NCBI GenBank assembly: GCA_000799755.1
Contig: JUHI01000014.1
Span: 62,001 to 126,000, forward strand
Reading direction: 5' to 3'
Source: Martinezella tropici
Lineage (GTDB): Bacteria; Pseudomonadota; Alphaproteobacteria; Rhizobiales; Rhizobiaceae
Length of the DNA stretch: 64,000 nucleotides
A program made the translations under genes and the position numbers. How positions within the stretch are numbered: the stretch's first letter is position 1; every line of letters begins with the position of its first letter. Of this stretch, positions 8,582 through 16,482 are shown piece by piece. The notes beneath the pieces are model-generated. The model was not told the origin of the DNA, did not search any database, and was given only the letters and a program-made list of their open reading frames with translations.

Positions 8582-9884
8582 TGTAAGCGATGAGCTTGGC
8601 GGCAACCGGGACATTCGGATCGGTGGCGTGTTCGGTCACAACATAGTCGAGTGCGAATTTCGAGCCGGTCGGCGCCTTGACCCATTGCGTGCCGATGATC
8701 GGGCCAGGGGAGACATTGGCGACGGGACCGCTGGTAAAATCCACCTTGCCAGCAATCGTCGTCGTCTTCAGCGTGCTCATCGCTTTCGCAACAGCCTCCT
8801 TGCTCTTTGCATCCGAGGCGGCTTTGAGCGCATCGAAGCCCGCATCGATAAGCGACAGGCTCGCGCCAAGCTGCTGCGTCCATTGCTTGCCGCTTGCCGC
8901 CTCGTAGCCATCGGCAAGCTCAGGCCCGGAAACGCCCGTCAGCGACGACTTATAGGGGAAAGCCTTATGCCAATAGGCGGCACTGGCGATATTCATGCCG
9001 AGATCGCCGAGCGCCTCGATATCGGACGGGAACAGTCCGGTCTTGGCGACCTGGCAGATCTTGATCTGCTGGATGAGGCCCTGCTGCGCCGCCTGACGCC
9101 AGAATGCCGCAAAATCCGGGGGAATCGGGAAGCTGTTGAAGATCTCGACGCCTTCCTGACGGAACAGCGCGATCTGGGAGGAGAAATCCGTGGTCCCCGT
9201 TTCATAGGCGCCGGGATCGACGATGGTAAAGCCGGCCTTGGCAAGCGCCGGCGCCAGATTGGCGCGGATGGCGTTGCCATCGGCATCGTTCGGATACATG
9301 ACCCCGACCTTCTTGTTGGTCTCGATCAGGTTCCATTGCGAGATGTAGGTCTTCAGGAATTCGCCAACACCGAAGCCGAAGTGATAGGTCCATTTGAACG
9401 GCGACGGCGCGCCGGGCTTGGCGCCGCGCCCGAAATACCAGGCCTCCCATGGCATGACCGTCGACAGGCACGGCACCCCCGCAGCTTCGCAGGCATCGGC
9501 GACAGGATTGATGGTTTCAGGCGTCGAGACCGCCAGCATCAGGTCGACGGCCTGGTTGTTAATCAGATCCTTTGCCAACTGACCGGCGCGCGACGGATCG
9601 GACTGCGTGTCGCGATCGAGGATTTCGACCTTCCAGCTCTTGCCGCCGGCCTGCAATCCATTGGCCAGCGCCTTGCGTGCGAGATCAAGCACATAGCCAT
9701 CTGTTTCGCCAAAGCCGCCGAGCGGCCCGGTGCGCGGGCTGATGAAGCCGACCTTCAGCGTGTCATCGGCCGCAAAAGCCCTGCGCCCGCCGAAGGCCAA
9801 TGCGCTCGTACCGGCTGCAGCCGCGGTCATAAAATCGCGCCGCGTCAGTCCCGCGCCCAAAATCCTTCCCTTGAAACCAGTCAT
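8574..9884 (-). CDS. ABC importer substrate-binding protein with Tat signal
   Basis: 436-residue periplasmic protein of the branched-chain amino acid/aromatic binding family (type I fold). The N-terminus has a twin-arginine signal (LTRRDFM) followed by a hydrophobic AAAAGTSALAFGG run and a likely cleavage after RRAFA. The mature part begins DDTLKVGFISPRTGPLGGFGE, a standard opening for this family. It is the first transporter gene of the leftward operon, 72 bp after the second ALDH. Tat export suggests folding before export. The ligand is inferred to be a lignin-type aromatic from the neighbours. Confidence 0.85.
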   Translation of the reverse strand: MTGFKGRILGAGLTRRDFMTAAAAGTSALAFGGRRAFAADDTLKVGFISPRTGPLGGFGETDGYVLDLARKALANGLQAGGKSWKVEILDRDTQSDPSRAGQLAKDLINNQAVDLMLAVSTPETINPVADACEAAGVPCLSTVMPWEAWYFGRGAKPGAPSPFKWTYHFGFGVGEFLKTYISQWNLIETNKKVGVMYPNDADGNAIRANLAPALAKAGFTIVDPGAYETGTTDFSSQIALFRQEGVEIFNSFPIPPDFAAFWRQAAQQGLIQQIKICQVAKTGLFPSDIEALGDLGMNIASAAYWHKAFPYKSSLTGVSGPELADGYEAASGKQWTQQLGASLSLIDAGFDALKAASDAKSKEAVAKAMSTLKTTTIAGKVDFTSGPVANVSPGPIIGTQWVKAPTGSKFALDYVVTEHATDPNVPVAAKLIAYNG

Positions 9885-9956
9885 TGCAATTCCCTCCCTC
9901 TTTGGCGGAGCCCTCTTAACTCCGTGTTCCCTTGTATTTTACCGATCCGTAGCGGT

Positions 9957-11408
9957 TCAGATCGGATAGTCGCGCTTGCCCGAGGCAAGCGTGATCCAGC
10001 GCAATTCGGTGAATTCGTCGATCGCCGCCCTGCCGCCGAAGCGGCCATAGCCGCTCGACTTCACGCCGCCGAACGGCATTTGCGGTTCATCGGCGACGGT
10101 TGCTTCGTTGATGTGGCAAATGCCGGTCTCTATACGTCGAGCGACAGCAAGCGCCTGGTTGATGTCGCGGCTGAAAACGGCTGACGACAATCCATACTCA
10201 TTGTCGTTGGCGACGGTTATCGCTTCGTCGATGCTGTCGACGCGGATGATCGCCGCCAACGGCCCGAAGCTTTCCTCGCGGTAGATGCGCATGGCTGGCG
10301 TGACGTGATCGATGACCGTCGCGTCGATCAGCGTACCGCGCGCGTGACCGCCACAGACGATGACCGCGCCTTTCTGCGCGGCATCCTCGACCAACGCACG
10401 AACGCGCCGGGCGGCTTCGGCCGTAATCATCGTTCCAAGCGGCGTGTTGCCGTTGCGCGGATCGCCGGCAACGAGCGTTTCCGCCTTTGCCCTCAATTTT
10501 TCGACGAATTCATCGGCGATTTCGTCCATGAGAATGATCCGCTCGGTCGACATGCAGATCTGGCCCTGGTTCATGAAAGCACCGAAGGCGGCGGCGCGGA
10601 CCGCTTCGTCGATATCGGCATCGGCAAGCACGATGAAGGGCGCCTTTCCGCCGAGTTCGAGCAGACAGCGCTTCAAATGCCTTGCCGATGTCTCGGCAAT
10701 GATCCGCCCGACGCGCGTGGAGCCGGTGAAGTTGATCCGCCGCACAGCGGGATGGGCGATCAGTGCCTCGACGATGACCGCGGCATCCTTCGGAGCATTT
10801 GTGACGACATTGACGACTCCAGGCGGAAATCCCGCTTCGCGCATGATTTCGCCGATCAGGCAATGGGTCTTGGGGCAAAGCTCGGATGCTTTCAGAATGA
10901 CGGTGTTGCCGCAGGCAAGCGGCATGGCGATCGCCCGCACGCCAAGGATGATCGGTGCGTTCCAGGGCGCGATGCCGACGCAGACGCCGGCGGGCTGACG
11001 CACTGCCATGGAGACGTTGCCGGGAATGCCTGAAGGGATGATCTCGCCGGCGATTTGCGTGGCCATCGAGGCCGCCTCGCGCAATATGTCGGCGGCAAGA
11101 TCGCAATTGATCCTGGCCCAAAGGGCGGTCGCCCCGGTCTCTGCGATCATCGCCGCCACGAAATCCGCCGATCGCGCAAGAAGAGCATCTGCGGCCCGAT
11201 TGAGCATGGTGCGGCGTTCACCCGGTCCTAGTTCCGACCATGCGGGAAAGGCAGCGGCCGCGGCGTTGGCTGCCCGCGCTGCGTCCGATGTCGAGGCCGC
11301 CGGCGCGATTGTCGCGACATCGCCGGTCGCCGGATCGAGGCATTCGAAAGTGGATGCATCTGACGCATCCACCGTCTCGTCATTGATCAGAAGCTTTGTC
11401 ACAAACAT
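9957..11408 (-). CDS. NAD(P)-dependent aldehyde dehydrogenase (vanillin/salicylaldehyde type), paralogue
   Basis: 483 residues from the ATG at 11408. The frame stays open to 11540, but the extra 44 residues are low-complexity and do not align with the paralogue at 2779, so the internal start (MFVTKLLIND) is preferred. PWNA gives Asn150, LLELGGKAP gives Glu251, and GQICMSTERI gives Cys285. It is very similar throughout to the other ALDH, implying duplication. As first gene of the leftward operon, it lies divergent to the AraC gene at 11653 and is likely activated by it. Two ALDHs plus one alcohol dehydrogenase suggest more than one aldehyde intermediate. Confidence 0.83.
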   Translation of the reverse strand: MFVTKLLINDETVDASDASTFECLDPATGDVATIAPAASTSDAARAANAAAAAFPAWSELGPGERRTMLNRAADALLARSADFVAAMIAETGATALWARINCDLAADILREAASMATQIAGEIIPSGIPGNVSMAVRQPAGVCVGIAPWNAPIILGVRAIAMPLACGNTVILKASELCPKTHCLIGEIMREAGFPPGVVNVVTNAPKDAAVIVEALIAHPAVRRINFTGSTRVGRIIAETSARHLKRCLLELGGKAPFIVLADADIDEAVRAAAFGAFMNQGQICMSTERIILMDEIADEFVEKLRAKAETLVAGDPRNGNTPLGTMITAEAARRVRALVEDAAQKGAVIVCGGHARGTLIDATVIDHVTPAMRIYREESFGPLAAIIRVDSIDEAITVANDNEYGLSSAVFSRDINQALAVARRIETGICHINEATVADEPQMPFGGVKSSGYGRFGGRAAIDEFTELRWITLASGKRDYPI

Positions 11409-11652
11409 CGCGGTCGTCCAGTCCTGCGCGGGTCTTTCCCTCAAATCCATCAATGGGAGAAAGCGCGCACAGACACGCGCCGCCGGGATCGGCCTCGCAA
11501 TCGGCATCTGCTGTGTGGAGTCCTCCTCCCAGAGGCTCATGAGATGAAACTACGCCATTGCAAATAGGAAGGAATGTGTTTTTCTGGGTTAATCTTGTAA
11601 TTATCTGGCATTCCCGGCGACGATAGCGCGGTGCCAGCAGGAGGAGAGCTTC

Positions 11653-12552
11653 TTGGTTTCCGATGGCGGCATCCATCATCATGCACACGGCGAGTGGCGG
11701 GAGCCATCACTGACGCACCGGACGATTCACTTCCAGAAAGGCATCTATGCCGATTTCCACCATCTGTTCCTGCTCCAGGCTGGAACGACTACCTTGTTGT
11801 TCGAGCCGGAGGACCAGCAATCGCTACAAGGGCCGGCGCTCGCTTATCTGCCACCGCAGGCGAGGTGCGAGCTGCGCATGGCTGCGGGTGCCGCGGGCTT
11901 CCTGATCGGCGCGTCACCACAGATCATGGTGGACGCGATCGGCGACCAGGCGGAATCCTATGCGCTGCGGACTTTCAGCGAGCGGCCCTGGCTGACGGAC
12001 GAACCGAAGCCGCACGCCGTCGAAGAGACGCAGCCGCTGGTGGCGGGCTTCGTAAGGGAGCTTGGCGACCCCTCTCGTGCCTCTTGGATGGTCATCTCCG
12101 CCTATTTGCGGCTGATCCTCATGACGCTATGGCGCACAGGCGGCAGTGAGGCGACCGAGCAGCGCGGCCGCGGCGGCGGCGCCTCGACCCTGCAGCGATA
12201 CCGGCAACTGGTGGAGATCTGGTTCCGGCAGCATCGGCCGATCAGCGATTATGCGCGGGAGCTCGGCGTCACCACCGACCGCCTGCATTCCATCTGCAGC
12301 AGTGCGCTTGCGCGCTCGCCCGTACAGCTCCTGCATGAACGCGTCGTCCAGGAGGCGAAGCTGAGGCTGGAACGCTCCGCTAGGACCGTCCAGGAGATTT
12401 CGGACAGTCTTGGCTTTCGGGACCCCACCTATTTCAGTCATTTCTTCAAGAGAAAGACCGGATTTTCTCCCGCCAGGTATCGCGATTTCGCCAGGAAGGC
12501 GGAAGTCGCTCGTAGCGACATGCTTTCGTCGGGCTATTCGGACTGGCCGTGA
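11653..12552 (+). CDS. AraC-family transcriptional regulator
   Basis: 299 residues with a TTG start supported by a strong Shine-Dalgarno GGAGGAGAG 5-13 bases upstream. The N-terminal half is a cupin-like sensor (SLTHRTIHFQKGIYADFHHLFLLQAGTTTLLF). The C-terminal double HTH spans about 195-290, with the second HTH clear (TVQEISDSLGFRDPTYFSHFFKRKTGFSPARYR). It is divergent from the aryl-aldehyde operon and is the only regulator next to it, so it is the probable inducer-responsive activator. Confidence 0.85.
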   Translation: MVSDGGIHHHAHGEWREPSLTHRTIHFQKGIYADFHHLFLLQAGTTTLLFEPEDQQSLQGPALAYLPPQARCELRMAAGAAGFLIGASPQIMVDAIGDQAESYALRTFSERPWLTDEPKPHAVEETQPLVAGFVRELGDPSRASWMVISAYLRLILMTLWRTGGSEATEQRGRGGGASTLQRYRQLVEIWFRQHRPISDYARELGVTTDRLHSICSSALARSPVQLLHERVVQEAKLRLERSARTVQEISDSLGFRDPTYFSHFFKRKTGFSPARYRDFARKAEVARSDMLSSGYSDWP

Positions 12553-12817
12553 TAAGATTTCGAAGAGGGTTGCTTTGCAGCTCAGGCATGGACAGGTTCG
12601 GCTGCGGTCAGCATCATGTGAATCGGCGCCGTCGAATGACCCAGCATCTTCAAAATATCAATGGCTTGTGATGCCGCCTTGCCGCTTGCCCCCGCGCCGA
12701 TTCACACAGCGGCATCGCATCGGCCAGCGACGTATCCTTTCGCTGGGCTCGTCCGTCTTAGCTGTTCATGGGCGGTCGTCTTCAACATCGCCCTCCTCAG
12801 CGAATAGGAGCGCGACA

Positions 12818-13750
12818 ATGGTGAGCAGACAGAGCTTAGCGAACAAGGCACACTACGAGATCCTCGCGGAGGCCTGGCGCAGCGGTCGAGAATTGCCGCC
12901 AGAAGTTTCCGAGTGGTCTGTTTTGACGGCGGAACCTGGCGGCGTTGATTACGTCGAGGCGAATCTCGGTGACAAGACTGCGCTATGGGTTCGGCCAAAG
13001 CTCGCGGCCGAAGATCGGGTCATGCTTTACCTGCATGGCGGCGGCTATGTTGGCGGATCGATCTGGACCCATCGCAAGATGGTCGGGCACATCGCCAAGG
13101 CGATTGGTTGTTACGCTTTGCTGGCCACCTATGATTACTCGTTTCAGAGCAAGTTTCCTCGTCAGATCGAGCAGGCCGTGACCGCGTTCGAATGGCTGGC
13201 CGAGCAGGGTATCCGGCCGGAGCAGATCATAGGTGCGGGCGATTCCGCCGGCGCAGGACTGATCATCGCGGCGGCTATGAAACTCCGTGATATAGGACGT
13301 CCACTACCGGCCGCAATTCTCAGTATCTCCGGCTGGCATGATCTGTCGGCGAGCGGGCTCTCTTACGAAGCGAACCGCGAGAAGGATGTTTTCTTCCAGA
13401 AGGCGACCGTGGATATGCTGGCATCGCAGGTGCTCGCCGGGGCCGATCCCCGGCATCCATTCGCGAGCCCGATCTTTGCCGATCTCAAGGGCCTGCCGCC
13501 GATCTATCTGCAAGCGGGTGAAGACGAAACCCTGCTCGACGACAGCCGGGCGCTCGCCGACCGGGCTAAGGCCGACGGTCTCGAAGTGCGATTGGATGTG
13601 TTTCCGGGGATGCTGCATTCGTTCCAGATGATGGCTGGTCGTGCGCCTGAAGCCGATGAGGCGATCGAGCGGTTCGCACAATGGGTTCGCCCCAAGCTCG
13701 GTCTGACCGGAACCACGGCGACACGCGGTGAAGGGCAGGAGGTTGCATGA
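12818..13750 (+). CDS. Alpha/beta hydrolase, HSL/acetyl-esterase family
   Basis: 310 residues. The oxyanion-hole motif HGGGY is at 73-77, the nucleophile elbow GDSAG has Ser143, the acid is probably Asp236 (AGEDETLL), and the base is His267 (GMLHSF). This is the hormone-sensitive-lipase-like esterase family. The start at 12818 has AGGAG about 8 bases upstream; the long in-frame extension upstream overlaps the 3' end of the AraC gene in another frame and is not credible. The stop overlaps the start of a 49-residue ORF (ATGA), and a sigma factor follows, so it may be a target of that sigma. Confidence 0.82.
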   Translation: MVSRQSLANKAHYEILAEAWRSGRELPPEVSEWSVLTAEPGGVDYVEANLGDKTALWVRPKLAAEDRVMLYLHGGGYVGGSIWTHRKMVGHIAKAIGCYALLATYDYSFQSKFPRQIEQAVTAFEWLAEQGIRPEQIIGAGDSAGAGLIIAAAMKLRDIGRPLPAAILSISGWHDLSASGLSYEANREKDVFFQKATVDMLASQVLAGADPRHPFASPIFADLKGLPPIYLQAGEDETLLDDSRALADRAKADGLEVRLDVFPGMLHSFQMMAGRAPEADEAIERFAQWVRPKLGLTGTTATRGEGQEVA

Positions 13751-13896
13751 CCCGCAAATTGAGAGCAGGCGGTTTCTTCTCCCGCCCTGGGGCGAAAAGC
13801 AAGAAATACGCAGATCGCCTCGACGGCACGAAGACGCTCGTCGCCGCCTGGATGCTCACGAAGCTGGCGCGGAACGGCAAGCAGGAGTTTTTATGA
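13747..13896 (+). CDS. Small basic protein, 49 residues, unknown
   Basis: Starts at an ATGA overlap with the hydrolase stop, so it is probably translated by coupling. The product is basic, with a Lys/Arg-rich first half (SRPGAKSKKYADRL) and a short hydrophobic stretch (TLVAAWMLTKLA). No family was recognised. Its stop in turn overlaps an 18-codon ORF (13893-13949, MTLTMRSPAFVVLNDAEM) that ends 3 bases before the sigma gene start. The tight packing argues that this is translated DNA rather than spacer, but the 18-codon ORF could equally be a relic or a coupling leader. Confidence 0.4.
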   Translation: MTRKLRAGGFFSRPGAKSKKYADRLDGTKTLVAAWMLTKLARNGKQEFL

Positions 13897-13952
13897 CGTT
13901 GACCATGAGGTCGCCCGCCTTCGTGGTCCTCAATGACGCTGAGATGTGATAG

Positions 13953-14846
13953 GTGAAGGACATGCCCAAACGACCGATCGGCCTATTCGACGCGCGATAT
14001 CGAGCCTTCCTCGCGACGGTGTCGGACGCCCGGCCGCAACTGCATCGCTACTGCGCCCGCATGACAGGTTCTCGGCTCGACGGTGAGGATCTCATGCAGG
14101 AGACGCTGTTCGAGGCCTATATGAAGATCGAGACCCTGGATGATACCCACAGCCTAAAACCCTGGTTATTTCGCATTGCGCACAATCGCTGCGTTGACTT
14201 TCTAAGGCGGCGCAATGCGCGCAAGCGCGCGGAAAGCACCTATTCGGACGATATCGGCGTCGTTGCCGCGGAGCCGGCGACGACCGATGCGCATCGCGCC
14301 ATCGAACGACTGGTCGGCCACCTGCCGCCCAAGGAGCGGGCCTGTGTCCTACTGAAGGATGTCTTCGACTACTCGCTGGAAGAAACCGCAGCGCTCGTGG
14401 GCTCGACGGTTGGCGGTGTTAAATCCGCCCTCTCTCGCGGCCGGGCAAAGCTCGCCGGCCTGCCTGCTGAACCCGCCGGCGAGCCGAGCCGTCCTCTTGA
14501 TCCCGACACCACGCGGCTGTTGCAGCGCTATGTCGACCTCTTCAATCGCCACGACTGGGACGGCGTGCGGAGCCTCACGAGCGCCGACGCCCGGTTGCGA
14601 GTCGCCGACTGCTTCGACGGCCTGCTCGCAAGCTCCATCTATTTCGCCGAATATGAGCGAAACCCAGAGAAGTGGACCATGGAGCTCGGAGCGATCGACG
14701 GAGAGCCTGTCCTCCTCCTGCTCTTCCAGCGAGGCGATCGGTGGGAGGTCGCATGGCCGGTTCGCGTCCATGTCGCCGGTCGCGTCATCGACCGCATCGA
14801 AGACTACTATGCCTGCCCGTGGATCATTGGAGACGCGCAGGGGTGA
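13953..14846 (+). CDS. ECF RNA polymerase sigma factor with C-terminal SnoaL-like domain
   Basis: 297 residues. Sigma region 2 is at about 20-90 (DLMQETLFEAYMKIETLDDTHSLKPWLFRIAHNRCVDFLRRR). Region 4 is at about 125-175 (LPPKERACVLLKDVFDYSLEETAALVGSTVGGVKSALSRGRAKL). A C-terminal NTF2/SnoaL-like extension from about 190 (LLQRYVDLFNRHDWDGVRSLTSADARL) follows. ECF factors with such extensions are usually regulated by that domain instead of a classical anti-sigma, and none is present here. The GTG at 13953 or the ATG at 13962 could be the start. It ends an apparent operon with the hydrolase and the 49-residue protein. Confidence 0.82.
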   Translation: MKDMPKRPIGLFDARYRAFLATVSDARPQLHRYCARMTGSRLDGEDLMQETLFEAYMKIETLDDTHSLKPWLFRIAHNRCVDFLRRRNARKRAESTYSDDIGVVAAEPATTDAHRAIERLVGHLPPKERACVLLKDVFDYSLEETAALVGSTVGGVKSALSRGRAKLAGLPAEPAGEPSRPLDPDTTRLLQRYVDLFNRHDWDGVRSLTSADARLRVADCFDGLLASSIYFAEYERNPEKWTMELGAIDGEPVLLLLFQRGDRWEVAWPVRVHVAGRVIDRIEDYYACPWIIGDAQG

Positions 14847-14928
14847 CTGTTCGGTACTGATTGACAATAGACTGGCCTGACCAATATCGCTTGCAGTAAT
14901 TGACAATCGAAGCCTTGTTCTGGACTAC

Positions 14929-15231
14929 TTAGGTGCGGAGATTGGTGATCAGCTCACAGAGGCGCCTAAGCTTGTTGGTGGTGTCGCGCAAGCTGGGACG
15001 CCGATCCAATCGAGTGAGCATCTATTTTGCCGTTCTGGTCGCCTCCCGGACATATTCGCTCCAAAGGAGATGCCGCAACCTCGGTACGTGAACCGTGACG
15101 TCGCGAAGATAGACGTTCATATCTTGCAGGTGCCTGATGCCCTCCCAGGCTCGCTCGAGGTGCCGAAGCCGCATCGACAGATGGAGCCAGTCAAGAATAT
15201 GCGTCACAGGCTGGCGCGTTGCGCTTGACAC
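14929..15231 (-). pseudogene. ISKra4-type transposase relic
   Basis: The leftward frame from 15231 has VTHILDWLHLSMRLRHLERAWEGIRHL, the conserved catalytic-core region of ISKra4-family transposases. It hits a TAG at about 15022, after which the same frame continues with DTTNKLRRLCELITNLRT before a TAA at 14929-14931, which also looks transposase-like. The rest of the element is missing on both sides and no terminal repeats were seen. Its 5' end overlaps the 3' end of the HTH gene at 15204, so the insertion or a later deletion probably reshaped that gene. Confidence 0.6.
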
Positions 15232-15551
15232 GATGCTTTGCAGGAAGCAGGTTGATAATACTGGCCCGGATCATCGCGGAGCGCGAGCACCCATTGAAGC
15301 TCTGTCTGAGAAATTGTGCTGTCCTTATGCCATTCCTTCGTGCCGCGCCCAAGCAACAACCAATCGAGAGAGACATCCAGTAGTTGGGCAAGCGCATAGG
15401 CACTGTCCAGTGATGTATGACCACCACTCTGCCAACGCGAGACAGCGGCGACGGACACATTTAGTTCAGCGGCGAGGGCGTGCATTTTCCGGATCTGGCG
15501 CTGAGCGATGGCTTCTCGAACGCGTTTGCCGCGGGCGGCATTGTGAGCCAT
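15204..15551 (-). CDS. Short XRE-type HTH regulator, possibly truncated
   Basis: 115 residues. Residues about 20-65 (KMHALAAELNVSVAAVSRWQSGGHTSLDSAYALAQLLDVSLDWLLLGRG) are a clear Cro/C1-type HTH followed by the DWLLLG linker typical of phage-repressor-like regulators. The last 20 residues (from about 96) are Cys/Gln-rich and overlap the transposase relic, so the natural C-terminus may have been lost. Target genes are unknown; there is no obvious operon partner. Confidence 0.6.
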   Translation of the reverse strand: MAHNAARGKRVREAIAQRQIRKMHALAAELNVSVAAVSRWQSGGHTSLDSAYALAQLLDVSLDWLLLGRGTKEWHKDSTISQTELQWVLALRDDPGQYYQPASCKASCQAQRASL

Positions 15552-16482
15552 TATGAAATCTCCCTGTGTTTGCTTTGTTGAACAAGGCAGCCATAGCTAA
15601 TTTTAGTGAATTAAAATATTAGGTGGTCTTATGGTTATTGGGCGGCAACTCAAAACGAGCGCTGCTCTTCATCCACTCGGTATGCGGGAAATCTAAATAA
15701 TTCCCCGGTCATCCTAATTGCTCACGCAGAATTCGGAGTGAGGCCGCCAGATCGATGCGGCCTCGACGGTGAAGTGAGGACAAGCTGTCAAATCCCACCA
15801 CAATTCCAGTCGTGCCTCTCATTGCACGAAATGGGAGCAAACCGTTTCTCTTCGATATTGATTACGCAGGATGTGCCAAAAAGGGGACCCGCGAAATGAA
15901 AGGCGTTTGCGGGGTCTATGGGCAGCAAAACGCTGTCTTGGCCGACCGTCATGGATTGTCAGTGTGAACGGGAGTGTCTGTTGCAACGCCAGCCAACGCT
16001 TTACCACGTCGATCAGGAGGCCCCTGATTTCCGGCAATGCTGCAACATTGGGTCTGCGGTTTGATTGTCCCAAGTTCTAATCGTCCCCGTTTGTAACTTG
16101 CTTCCCTTTCATGATCTCGGTAGGTGTTTGGCACAAGCGTAGAGCGATTCGCGGTATGGCAATCTGCGTTCAAATACGTCTCACCGTCTTCCTCAATCGC
16201 TATATTGTTGTCTAGGTCCTCGAGTATCGTTGAGAGTTCTGACCGGCGCTTCGCGTCGGGCAGCGGAAATTTCTCGTCTTCCAACAATGCGATCGGGGGG
16301 TCCCTTCCGCGGTCGCGACTTCGTCTCATCGACCGGCCGCAACGTCATCGAATGAGATGGTCAACCCTGACAATGAATGCAACATTCCTGTCGATTGGTA
16401 CGCGATAAACCGGCTTTGGCCGGCTGTTTCTCGGAGGTCATTGGCTCCAGCCGATGACTTATTCAGCTAAGGTCACATTTTG
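15552..16482. other. 931-bp region without a convincing gene
   Basis: Contains an AT-rich stretch just upstream of the HTH gene (about 15590-15630) that is probably its promoter. It also has a perfect 8-bp stem at 15740-15764 (GAGGCCGC / GCGGCCTC), and on the minus strand an open frame 16329-15949 (126 codons). The first 60 codons of that frame look protein-like and acidic (ILEDLDNNIAIEEDGETYLNADC), but the rest does not. No family was recognised. The region is probably decayed DNA linked to the neighbouring transposase relic. Confidence 0.4.

Noticed and set aside
8340..10184. 614-codon open frame on the plus strand
   Set aside because: It is antisense to the LivG-like and binding-protein genes, which are clear family members; no motif in the long frame.
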